Source: Planococcus maritimus
GTDB taxonomy: Bacteria > Bacillota > Bacilli > Bacillales_A > Planococcaceae
Reading direction: 5' to 3'
Length of the DNA: 64,000 nucleotides
NCBI RefSeq assembly: GCF_001687625.2
Contig: NZ_CP016538.2
Coordinates: 654,001-718,000 of the forward strand
The translations under genes and the position numbers were made by a program. The notes beneath the pieces are model-generated. The model saw nothing but the letters and a program-made list of their open reading frames with translations, was not told where the DNA came from and ran no database searches. Shown here in pieces: positions 54,999 to 62,958 of this stretch (positions are counted from its first letter, which is position 1; every line of letters begins with the position of its first letter).

Positions 54999-55085
54999 TG
55001 TCCCTGTGCACCACACAATTCGAACGGCGTAAACCGCAGCCATACTAGCAGGGCCCCAGAAAAAGTCCCTGTGCAGCACACAATT
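54999..55085 (+). repeat. Paired 22-bp repeat, 65-bp spacing (last in window)
   Basis: Copies start at 54999 and 55064 in the 342-bp gap between divergent adeC and the YesN-like gene. No further copy occurs to 64000. Confidence 0.9.
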
Positions 55086-55270
55086 CAACTCTTGCCTATT
55101 ATATAGACAAAACCTGGGAACTATCCCAATCTGCCTAAAAGGTGGTAACATATCAACAAGAAAAAGAATTCAGAGAATTGCCGCGGAAATAGATGAACGG
55201 GTGTGCCGATGACAGTGAACCGGGGAAAGGGTTTGATTGTGCCGCCGTTTTTGAAGAAGGGGGTAACATC

Positions 55271-56827
55271 GTGGGAGAAGTATGCAAAGTGTTGATTGTC
55301 GACGATGAGATGTTGATCAGGCAAGGAATCATCAATTATATTGCTTGGGAACAAGAGGGATTTCACATTGTCGGGGAAGCTTCCAATGGCAAAGAAGCGA
55401 TGAAAATGATTGGAGAATTTACACCGCATATCGTCATTACGGATATTGTGATGCCGATTATGGACGGTATTGATTTGGTTAAGGAAGGAAAGCTTGAATT
55501 TCCGGATACTGAATTTATTGTACTAAGCAGTTTCGAAGACTTCGATTACGTCCGCTCAATGTTCCAGAACGGGGTGGCGGATTATATCCTGAAGCCGAAG
55601 CTGAATGGCCCTGAACTATTAAAAATCTTAAACCGGGTAGTTAGCGGAATTCCAGAATTGAAGCATTGTGTAATGGCCGCACAAACGGAGCCTACAACAG
55701 AAGAGTTAATAGAGAATGTGATTCAAGGTTATCGCGTGCCTTCCGAATACCCTGAACTAACTGAGGTTTTGCCGAACAGCCAATTCGTGTTAGTGGCAGT
55801 CCGTGGGGACGGTGTCGACCTGGTCCAAGTGAAAAGGGCCCTGGATCACTCCATTCTCGAAGATCTGCCAACTTTTGCTTTGAATTCGAGCGACGCGGAG
55901 GCACTGATATTATTTAATTTTGAACCGCTTCAATTGGAATCCATTAAACAAGCCGTCAAGCAGGCAGCTGAGTCGTCAGATGCCAAATGGATCATGTGCG
56001 AACCAGTTGCTGATCTCGCCGACTTGAAAAAAGCGCACGATGAAGGCTGTGCGAAGATGAAGAAATATGAGTTTTATTTGCCGGAACATCAGCTGTTCAT
56101 CTTCAGTGAATGGCCGTTGGAAAACGAAAAGCAAGCTCATTTCGATTTGAACCATTTTATCGAGATGTTCAAGGACCGGCTATTCAATGCGGCGTTTATT
56201 TACCTGGAAAACCATGTCGACTATTTAGCAGGGCGCTACAATAATGACAGCTTTGAGTTTAAATCGTTTTTAGGCAATATTGTCTTCAACATCGTCGTCC
56301 TATTAGATGCCATGAAATACGATACCCAAGAGCTCGAGCAGAAAAAATACAATTATTTCTCGGCGATCAATGAAGCAGCCGATGTCAATGAAGTCCGTGG
56401 GTTGCTCGACACTTTTCTTAAAGAAGTAAAGGAAATCATTCATTTAGGGGACAAAGCGAATGAATTCAATAACCTCGATAAGATTCTTGAGTATATTGAA
56501 CTTCATTACACCGAGCCGTTGCGCTTATCGGAAATCGCCAACCATTTCCATTTCAATGCATCATATCTATCCTCGTATTTCAGTACACATCATAAAGAAG
56601 GCTTCAGTGAATACTTGAACCGCGTGCGCATCAAAAAATCGATGGAGCTATTGGCAAACAGCACGGTGTCCATCTCCAATATTAGCGGCATGGTCGGCTA
56701 TTCAGAGCACAGCTATTATTGCAAAGTGTTCAAGCGCATTACTGGCATGTCTCCAGGCACTTATCGAAAGGAGCTTCGAGCCGGCCATGAAACTGAAGAA
56801 AAAAACCTTTCGCATCTTAAGAAATAA
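55271..56827 (+). CDS. YesN-type response regulator (REC + AraC HTH)
   Basis: The GTG at 55271 follows GGGGG; the 26 codons before it look untranslated. The 518-residue protein has a receiver domain with Asp11, Asp12, phospho-Asp58 (TDIVMP) and the LKPK lysine near 109, a long helical middle, and a C-terminal AraC double HTH (about 420-515: LRLSEIANHFHFNASYLSSYFSTHHKEGFSEYLNRVR...GYSEHSYYCKVFKRITGMSPGTYRK). It overlaps the sensor gene by 41 bp. It probably activates the sugar ABC genes downstream. Confidence 0.92.
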   Translation: MGEVCKVLIVDDEMLIRQGIINYIAWEQEGFHIVGEASNGKEAMKMIGEFTPHIVITDIVMPIMDGIDLVKEGKLEFPDTEFIVLSSFEDFDYVRSMFQNGVADYILKPKLNGPELLKILNRVVSGIPELKHCVMAAQTEPTTEELIENVIQGYRVPSEYPELTEVLPNSQFVLVAVRGDGVDLVQVKRALDHSILEDLPTFALNSSDAEALILFNFEPLQLESIKQAVKQAAESSDAKWIMCEPVADLADLKKAHDEGCAKMKKYEFYLPEHQLFIFSEWPLENEKQAHFDLNHFIEMFKDRLFNAAFIYLENHVDYLAGRYNNDSFEFKSFLGNIVFNIVVLLDAMKYDTQELEQKKYNYFSAINEAADVNEVRGLLDTFLKEVKEIIHLGDKANEFNNLDKILEYIELHYTEPLRLSEIANHFHFNASYLSSYFSTHHKEGFSEYLNRVRIKKSMELLANSTVSISNISGMVGYSEHSYYCKVFKRITGMSPGTYRKELRAGHETEEKNLSHLKK

Positions 56828-58565
56828 CAGCTTATTCATCAAAATGTTCTTGATCATGGTCATCAGCATCGTGGCCGTTTCTGTATTGATCACGTTCAGT
56901 TCGATCCGCATGTCATCCGATTTGTTTATGGACACTTTCAGTATTTCGAACACGAGAGCTTTGGAACAAATTGAGACGGAATTCGAAGACTATAGCTTCG
57001 CGATTGTAGCGGCGGCAAATGAAGTGCAAAACAACGGCACCATCAAACGGGTGCTGACGCAAACAAACGCCACGACCTTGGAAACGTACAGCTCTTACCA
57101 CGACATCAGTGAACAGATTGAGCGCATTTACCGGACCGTTGAGTCGTACGATGCCAATATGATTGTGCTTGGCAATAATGAGCTTTTGTATAATGTGAAT
57201 TATTCGAACTGGCCGGTATCGTGGGAAGCATTGCGCAATCACCCAATCTCTCAATATACGATCAATCGGCCGAACCGGCTATTGTACCAATACTTGCCCT
57301 CTACTTCGTTTACGGAAGAACCAATGATTGTTGCGACAAAAACATTGATGGAGAGATCGACTGGTGAAATTTACGGGGTCTTGTATTTTCCGATTCGTGA
57401 AGCACAGCTAAAGCAATTTTACGAAGGTTACACGAGCGAAGAAAACGAAGTCATGCTAGTCGATGCAGCAGGGAAAATTGTCTCCGGCAATCAAGAAGAA
57501 ATGATTGGGCAGGATGCGCCGGAATTGATGGCTTTGGCAAAAGAAGTGGATGAGGAGGGGCTGGAGTACAAAGATGTCGAAGTGTTTGGCACAGATTACA
57601 TGCTGATGGCGCAATACTTGCCAACTTATAATATGTATTTAGTCAACCTCGTTGACAAAGATGCGGTATTGGCCAATCTTATCAATACGAGGGAAATCAT
57701 GCTCATCAGTCTCGGTATTGTGTTGTTGGCGGTCATTGTCGTATTCATCATTTCTCGGCGCATGACCAACTCGATCAGTCGCTTAGTCAAGCAAATTTCG
57801 ACCATGGCAAAGCACGATTTCAACGTGCCGGTCGCTGAAACTGGCGGCTACGAAGCGAAGAAAATCGCGAATGCGTTTAACTCCATGTTGAATGAATTAC
57901 AAGAATACGTCGATTTGGCGATACAGGCGCAGCAAAAACAGCGTAGTGCCGAATTGATGGCGCTGCAGCATCAGATCAACCCACATTTTATCTACAATAC
58001 TTTGGCGTCAATTAAGTTTATGATCCAACAAGGTAAAAAAGAGCAAGCGACCGACATGATCCATGCCCTGATCGCGCTGTTGCAAAATGCCCTCAGCAAT
58101 GTTGAGCAGACGATCACCGTTGAGCAGGAAATAGCGGATTTGAAAAACTATGTACTAATCAATCAGTCGCGTTATGGCGATGGCATCAAAGTTAATTTCT
58201 TTATTTCGCCGGACTGCCTGGATGGCCAATTGCCGAAACTGATTTTGCAGCCGTTTATCGAAAATGCATTTTTCCATGCATTCAATGAGAAAAAACAAGG
58301 CTTCGTGCAAATCTTGGTGTCCCAAAAAGGTGATCATTTATTGTGCGAAATCGTCGATAACGGCGATGGCATGGAAATTAAAGGTGACCATACGAAAGAA
58401 GATATCAAAGAAAAACGCCATCTGTTCAGCGGAATTGGCATCCGCAATGTCCACGAACGCATCCAGATGCTTTACGGTGAACAATACGGCGTAGACATCT
58501 CAAGCGTGAAAGGCGAAGGCACCAAAGTCAAAGTGGAATTGCCGCTTCAGAAAGTCATGGTGTAA
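56787..58565 (+). CDS. YesM-type sensor histidine kinase
   Basis: The 592-residue kinase has spans at ~20-42 and ~305-327 enclosing a ~260-residue extracellular dCache-like sensor, then HAMP, and a His_kinase domain with phospho-His395 (LQHQINPHFIYNTLASIKF), N-box Asn493 (QPFIENAFFHAF) and G-boxes VDNGDGM and GIGIRNVHERI. The start codon lies inside the regulator gene. It should sense an extracellular sugar, directly or through the binding protein encoded next. Confidence 0.93.
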   Translation: MKLKKKTFRILRNNSLFIKMFLIMVISIVAVSVLITFSSIRMSSDLFMDTFSISNTRALEQIETEFEDYSFAIVAAANEVQNNGTIKRVLTQTNATTLETYSSYHDISEQIERIYRTVESYDANMIVLGNNELLYNVNYSNWPVSWEALRNHPISQYTINRPNRLLYQYLPSTSFTEEPMIVATKTLMERSTGEIYGVLYFPIREAQLKQFYEGYTSEENEVMLVDAAGKIVSGNQEEMIGQDAPELMALAKEVDEEGLEYKDVEVFGTDYMLMAQYLPTYNMYLVNLVDKDAVLANLINTREIMLISLGIVLLAVIVVFIISRRMTNSISRLVKQISTMAKHDFNVPVAETGGYEAKKIANAFNSMLNELQEYVDLAIQAQQKQRSAELMALQHQINPHFIYNTLASIKFMIQQGKKEQATDMIHALIALLQNALSNVEQTITVEQEIADLKNYVLINQSRYGDGIKVNFFISPDCLDGQLPKLILQPFIENAFFHAFNEKKQGFVQILVSQKGDHLLCEIVDNGDGMEIKGDHTKEDIKEKRHLFSGIGIRNVHERIQMLYGEQYGVDISSVKGEGTKVKVELPLQKVMV

Positions 58566-58597
58566 GTTGAATGGATTTTTTAGATTTCTTTATAAGC

Positions 58598-58820
58598 GAT
58601 ATTCCACAAAACAGCTGAAAAGCTTTGCTCAACTCTCTCTGCGATCGAGCATCGCAAACGAATTGGCTCAGCTCCGCTTCACTAATTCGCTTCCTGGGGG
58701 CTTGCGCTGAACTAATTCGGGCTAAACGCCCGAATGGATTTCAGCACTTCGTCGAAACGGAGTTGGAAAGCCACCTCCGTTTCTGCTCCCCAAGGAGTCT
58801 GCGCTATTTTGCTACATATC
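58598..58820. repeat. Palindromic element, expanded copy
   Basis: The ends match copy 1 at 3.9 kb: GATATTCCACAAAAC on the left, and GATATGTAGCAAAATAGC as the reverse complement of the right end. The interior is about 100 bp longer and largely different. No gene lies in 58566-59242. Confidence 0.6.
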
Positions 58821-58833
58821 TATTCAATAGTTC

Positions 58834-59026
58834 ATCCGAAAGAGCGGAAGGTGGCGAAGAGCAAAGAGGTGCTCCTACATCGCTGCGCTGCTGCGTCGCA
58901 AACGAATCCTGCCAAGCACGATTCGCTTCCTGCGGAAATAGCACGAGCTGAAGACCCTGGACTGAGCGTAAGCGAGGGAAGCGGCTGAAGCCGTGTCCGC
59001 GGAAAGCGCCCACCTGAAGCGATTTT
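58834..59026. repeat. Adjacent GC-rich repeat remnant
   Basis: This has the inverted-type core features of the same family at its end (TCCGCGGAAAGCG, then CTGAAGCG) and repeats CAAACGAAT and ATTCGCTTCCTG from the neighbouring element. It seems to be a degenerate or composite copy. Confidence 0.5.
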
Positions 59027-59119
59027 AAAATTCTATTTTTCTATCTCTGATTTATTTGTTCACCAAATGCCAACGAAATTCCAAGAACCTAATCATATTA
59101 CAAGGAATCAGAGAGAAAA

Positions 59120-59182
59120 TTGAAATATCTAAAAATTTTCGGATAGAATACCTAAAGATTGTGCTAACAATCTTTTTTTTTT
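59120..59182 (+). promoter_or_regulatory. Candidate promoter and 5' stem-loop of the sugar ABC operon
   Basis: TTGAAA (59120-59125) and TAGAAT (59144-59149) are 18 bp apart. The predicted start falls at the base of a perfect 9-bp stem (AAAGATTGT / ACAATCTTT, 59154-59175) followed by a T run to 59182. The hairpin could be a terminator for upstream transcripts or a 5' stabiliser of this mRNA. Confidence 0.5.
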
Positions 59183-59211
59183 GGCCGTTATACTGGCTAC
59201 AAGGCGAAAAA

Positions 59212-59225
59212 GTTAAGCGCTTACA
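59212..59225. promoter_or_regulatory. cre box before the sugar-binding protein gene
   Basis: GTTAAGCGCTTACA is a near-perfect CcpA site, 18 bp before the start codon and downstream of the proposed promoter, so CcpA would act as a roadblock. Confidence 0.75.
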
Positions 59226-59242
59226 AAAAGGGGGATTTCATA

Positions 59243-60541
59243 ATGAAGAAGTTTAATCTGATGTTTGTAGCGGCAGCCAGCATGGTCGCTTTGGCAGCTT
59301 GTTCTTCCGGAGATGAAGAGGCAAGTGGGGGAAGCGGTTCAGAGGGATCAACAGAAGTAGATGAAATTACAGCTTGGGCATGGGACCCAGCCTTCAATAT
59401 TGCGGCTCTTGAAAACGCCAAAGAAGCATACAATGGCGACGGCGATTACGAAGTCAACGTCATTGAAAACGCACAAGATGATATTATTCAAAAACTCAAC
59501 ACGGGGCTTAGTTCAGGGACAACAAATGGCATGCCAAATATTGTCTTGATCGAAGATTACCGTGCGCAAAGTTTCTTGCAAGCATACCCGGATGCCTTCC
59601 ATCCATTGACGGATGTTATTAATGCGGACGACTTTGCAGATTATAAAACGGCGACGACGAGCTATGACGGGGAGCAATACGGATTGCCGTTTGACTCAGG
59701 CGTAGCAGCACTATATGTACGAACGGATTATTTGGAAGAAGCCGGCTACTCGGTTGAAGACGTAACGGATATCACTTGGCAGGAATACATCGAAATCGGC
59801 AAAGATGTTAAAGAAGCAACAGGCAAAAATATGCTGACTTTGGATCCAAACGATTTGGCACAAGTGCGCATGATGATCCAGACGAATGGCTCTTGGTACG
59901 TGGAAGAAGATGGTTCGACACCGAACATTGCCGGAAACGAAACGCTTGAAGCTGGTTTTGAAACATATAAAGAAATGATGGATGCGGACATCGCAAAAAT
60001 CGTCTCAGACTGGAGCCAATTTGTAGGCGCTTTCAACAGTGGCGATGTCGCTAGTGTGCCAACAGGCAACTGGATCACGCCAAGCGTTAAACAAGCCGCT
60101 GATCAATCCGGCAACTGGGCAGTCGTTCCAATGCCACGCCTGGATATGGATGGCGCAGTGAATGCCTCGAACCTAGGCGGCAGCTCGTGGTACGTACTGA
60201 ACGTAGACGGCAAGGAGCAAGCAGCCGATTTCCTCTTGAATACATTCGGGTCTAATCCTGATTTGTATCAAACACTTGTAAAAGACATTGGCGCACTTGG
60301 AACGTATTCACCAGCAGCTGAAGGAGATGCATACGCAGTAGAAGATGAATTCTTCGGCGGGCAGCAGCTCATCACCGATCTTTCTGCATGGACAGACGAA
60401 ATTCCAGCTGTTAATTACGGTCTTCACACCTATGCGATCGAAGACATCCTGGTCACTGGCATGCAAGATTATTTGAACGGCGCAGAACTGGATACGGTAC
60501 TTGAAAATGTCCAAGGACAAGCTGAAGCACAACTCAAATAA
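59243..60541 (+). CDS. ABC transporter sugar-binding lipoprotein (family 1)
   Basis: The 432-residue protein has a lipoprotein signal with lipobox LAAC (Cys20), then a Ser/Gly/Glu linker and a family 1 solute-binding fold (ITAWAWDPAFNIAALENAKEAY, GVAALYVRTDYLEEAGY, SVPTGNWITPSVKQAADQSGNWAVVPMPR). It binds an oligosaccharide outside the membrane for the two permeases encoded next. The GH36 gene downstream points to alpha-galactosides (raffinose, melibiose). AAGGGGG precedes the ATG. Confidence 0.93.
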   Translation: MKKFNLMFVAAASMVALAACSSGDEEASGGSGSEGSTEVDEITAWAWDPAFNIAALENAKEAYNGDGDYEVNVIENAQDDIIQKLNTGLSSGTTNGMPNIVLIEDYRAQSFLQAYPDAFHPLTDVINADDFADYKTATTSYDGEQYGLPFDSGVAALYVRTDYLEEAGYSVEDVTDITWQEYIEIGKDVKEATGKNMLTLDPNDLAQVRMMIQTNGSWYVEEDGSTPNIAGNETLEAGFETYKEMMDADIAKIVSDWSQFVGAFNSGDVASVPTGNWITPSVKQAADQSGNWAVVPMPRLDMDGAVNASNLGGSSWYVLNVDGKEQAADFLLNTFGSNPDLYQTLVKDIGALGTYSPAAEGDAYAVEDEFFGGQQLITDLSAWTDEIPAVNYGLHTYAIEDILVTGMQDYLNGAELDTVLENVQGQAEAQLK

Positions 60542-60561
60542 TTGATTGGAAATTCATGAAG

Positions 60562-60632
60562 CCTTGAGTTGACGCCGACGAACTGGTAGAAGTGCTTTAT
60601 CACTTACCAGTTGGGCACAACTCAAGGTTTTT
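60562..60632 (+). terminator. Hairpin between binding-protein and permease genes
   Basis: CCTTGAGTTG pairs with CAACTCAAGG around an inner stem (AACTGGTA / TTACCAGTT), then TTTTT. Such structures after binding-protein genes usually raise its mRNA over that of the permeases by partial termination or end protection. Confidence 0.8.
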
Positions 60633-60652
60633 CTATAGGAGGGATGAGGAAC

Positions 60653-61600
60653 ATGAGCCAGCTAGGAACAAAAAAAGCCGAGGTGGATCTCCCGGTTCGG
60701 ACTAAATACGAAGAAAGCAGGCGCCAGAAAACCGGTGTCTTTTTCAAGAAAAAAGTAGGTTGGCTGTTTATCATTGTCTCGATACTCGCCATCACCATCT
60801 TCAACTTTTACCCAATGGTTCAAGCGTTCCTGCTCTCTTTTCAGTCCGGGATGGGCGCGAACCTGGAATATGTCGGACTCGATAACTGGCGGCGATTGTT
60901 CGGCGACCCGACCTTTATCGCCGCGCTGACCAACACAACGATTTACTTGCTGATTCAAGTGCCGTTGATGATCGTCTTGGCGTTGTTCTTTTCCGTGTTA
61001 TTGAATGACCCGAAATTGAAATTCAAAAGCTTTTTCAGAATTGCGATCTTCTTGCCTTGTGTGACGTCGCTCGTTGCCTATTCGGTCGTTTTTAAATACT
61101 TATTCGGCATCGATGGCATCATCAACCAATTCCTGCTCAATGTTGGTTTGATTCCGCAAACGATTAATTTCTTGGCCGATCCGCTTTGGGCGAAAGTGGT
61201 TATCATTTTGGCCATTACGTGGAGATGGACGGGGTATAACATGATTTTCTATTTGGCGGCATTGCAAAATGTCGACAAATCGATTTACGAAGCTGCCCGA
61301 ATCGACGGAGCCAGCTCGTTCCAGCAGTTTTTCCAAATCACGGTCCCGATGCTCAAGCCAATCATTTTGTTCACCTCGATTACTTCAACGATTGGTACGT
61401 TGCAGATCTTTGATGAAATCGTCAATATCACGAACGGCGGCCCGGGGAACGCGACCATTTCAATTTCGCAGTATATTTACAATTTGTCTTTTGAATACAC
61501 GCCTGACTTCGGTTACGCGTCAACCGTTTCCTACGTCATCGTAATTTTAGTAGTAATTCTTTCAATTATTCAATTCAGAGTGGCGGGTGAGAAAAAATGA
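60653..61600 (+). CDS. ABC transporter permease, MalF/UgpA type
   Basis: The ATG at 60653 follows AGGAGGGATGAGG; an upstream frame is rejected. The 315-residue protein has six spans and the EAA loop EAARIDGASSFQQFFQITVPMLKP. It pairs with the MalG-type permease, whose start overlaps its stop (ATGA). The ATPase is not in this window and may be a shared MsmX-type protein. Confidence 0.93.
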   Translation: MSQLGTKKAEVDLPVRTKYEESRRQKTGVFFKKKVGWLFIIVSILAITIFNFYPMVQAFLLSFQSGMGANLEYVGLDNWRRLFGDPTFIAALTNTTIYLLIQVPLMIVLALFFSVLLNDPKLKFKSFFRIAIFLPCVTSLVAYSVVFKYLFGIDGIINQFLLNVGLIPQTINFLADPLWAKVVIILAITWRWTGYNMIFYLAALQNVDKSIYEAARIDGASSFQQFFQITVPMLKPIILFTSITSTIGTLQIFDEIVNITNGGPGNATISISQYIYNLSFEYTPDFGYASTVSYVIVILVVILSIIQFRVAGEKK

Positions 61601-62424
61601 ACAGTTTCAAACGAATTTTCATCTATACATTTCTCAGTGTCGCAGCGATTGTTTCGATTTTTCCGTTCCTGTGGATGCTCGTCAGCATCACCAATAAATC
61701 GGTTGATGTCACCCAAGGGCGCTTGCTTCCCGGAACGCATTTGATTGAAAACTTTAAAACCCTTTTCGCAACAGTGGATATTGTGCCAGCTTTGATCAAT
61801 TCATCCATCATCGCAATCATCACGACGTTCTTGACGCTGTTATTGGCGTCACTTGCCGGTTACGGCTTTGAAATTCACCGCAGCAAAGGAAAAGACATTG
61901 TCTTCACTATTTTGTTGTTATCGATGATGATTCCGTTTGCAGCGATCATGATTCCGCTGTACCGCATGTTTGGCAGCATCAGTGAAACGGCACCGCTCAT
62001 CGGGATTGACTCACTTGGAGCGGTCATTTTGCCAACAGCGACGACGGCGTTCTTCATTTTCTTCTTCCGCCAGAACACGAAGATGTTTCCGAAAGATTTG
62101 GTGGAAGCGGGACGCATCGACGGCTTAAGTGAAATCGGCGTGTTTTTCCGCATCTATATGCCGACAATGAAAACGACATACGCAGCTGCAGCAATTATTG
62201 CCTTCATGAATAGCTGGAATAACTATCTCTGGCCATTGGTCATTTTGCAGTCACCGGAAAAACGGACGATTCCGCTGTTGATTTCGAATCTCGGCTCGAG
62301 CTATTCGCCGGATTACGGAGTCATCATGTCAGCGATCGTCATCGCCACATTGCCGACAGCGCTTGTGTTCTTCCTCATGCAGAAGCACTTTGTTGCGGGA
62401 ATGATGGGCTCGGTTAAGGGTTGA
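61597..62424 (+). CDS. ABC transporter permease, MalG type
   Basis: The 275-residue protein has six spans and the EAA loop EAGRIDGLSEIGVFFRIYMPTMK. It overlaps the upstream permease by 4 bp. Together they form the membrane channel for the sugar bound by the lipoprotein. Confidence 0.93.
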   Translation: MNSFKRIFIYTFLSVAAIVSIFPFLWMLVSITNKSVDVTQGRLLPGTHLIENFKTLFATVDIVPALINSSIIAIITTFLTLLLASLAGYGFEIHRSKGKDIVFTILLLSMMIPFAAIMIPLYRMFGSISETAPLIGIDSLGAVILPTATTAFFIFFFRQNTKMFPKDLVEAGRIDGLSEIGVFFRIYMPTMKTTYAAAAIIAFMNSWNNYLWPLVILQSPEKRTIPLLISNLGSSYSPDYGVIMSAIVIATLPTALVFFLMQKHFVAGMMGSVKG

Positions 62425-62467
62425 ATGAAATTCAGCTTTACGTGTTGTCAATAAGTTCCAGAAAATC

Positions 62468-62595
62468 GTATTCTCCGAAGCTTATCGCTCGCTTTCCGTG
62501 GGCTCGCGCCCAAGCCTCCTCAGCCGCTGTGCGCCTTGCGGGGTCTCGGTCGTCTCGCTGATCCACTGGAGTCGAGCGAACGCTTCTCCAAATAC
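62468..62595. repeat. GC-rich imperfect palindromic element, copy 3
   Basis: The core matches copy 1 (GCTTTCCGTGGGCTCGCGCCC, AAGCCTCCTC, GGGGTCTCGGTCGTCT). The ends GTATTCTCCGAAGC and (reverse-complemented) GTATTTGGAGAAGC pair with each other but differ from those of copy 1. Confidence 0.75.
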
Positions 62596-62718
62596 TCAGC
62601 TAGCACATTGATCTTTGAATGCTCAAATAGGAATTATATTTTTCATTCATAGAGGATTGTGGACTTTTTCAATACTCTAAAAAGTCAATGTCACTAGTTA
62701 ATGACGTGTTTCCTTAAA

Positions 62719-62808
62719 CGCCGCTTCGGCCGCTTGGGGCATGGCTCCCGCAAGAAGCCAGGAAAACCACCTGTCTTCTTGCTTCGCCTAGCCCGTGGAC
62801 GCGTCGGC
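62719..62808. repeat. Second type of long hairpin element
   Basis: GCAAGAAGCCAGG (62750-62762) pairs with CCTGTCTTCTTGC (62769-62781) with one mismatch, and outer GC-rich arms (CGCCG / CGGCG) extend the stem to about 90 bp. It lies in the 534-bp gene-free stretch 62425-62958 together with copy 3. Confidence 0.65.
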
Positions 62809-62958
62809 GCTAATGAATGCATAAAAAAAACTCTACTTTTCAACTACTGCTAATTCGAATATGGAGTAAAACAACGTAGACGCCCGCGGCATGCGAAGCT
62901 AGGTTGCGGAATATCGTCACTGCAAAACTATTAACTTAGCTGATACGGGAGGTAAATT

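Noticed and set aside
54929-55270. Purine riboswitch upstream of adeC or the NCS2 permease (also checked at 4016-4264)
   Set aside because: No three-helix purine aptamer core was visible at either place; the sequence is filled by repeats.
58625-58988. Open frames of 84-108 codons in the gap before the sugar ABC genes
   Set aside because: They lie wholly within the palindromic repeat elements, are rich in Ser/Arg/Cys from GC-rich repeats and have no ribosome binding site.
60562-60632. Hairpin after the binding-protein gene as a full operon terminator
   Set aside because: The two permease genes follow directly on the same strand without a promoter, so a partial terminator or mRNA-stabilising structure is the better reading.
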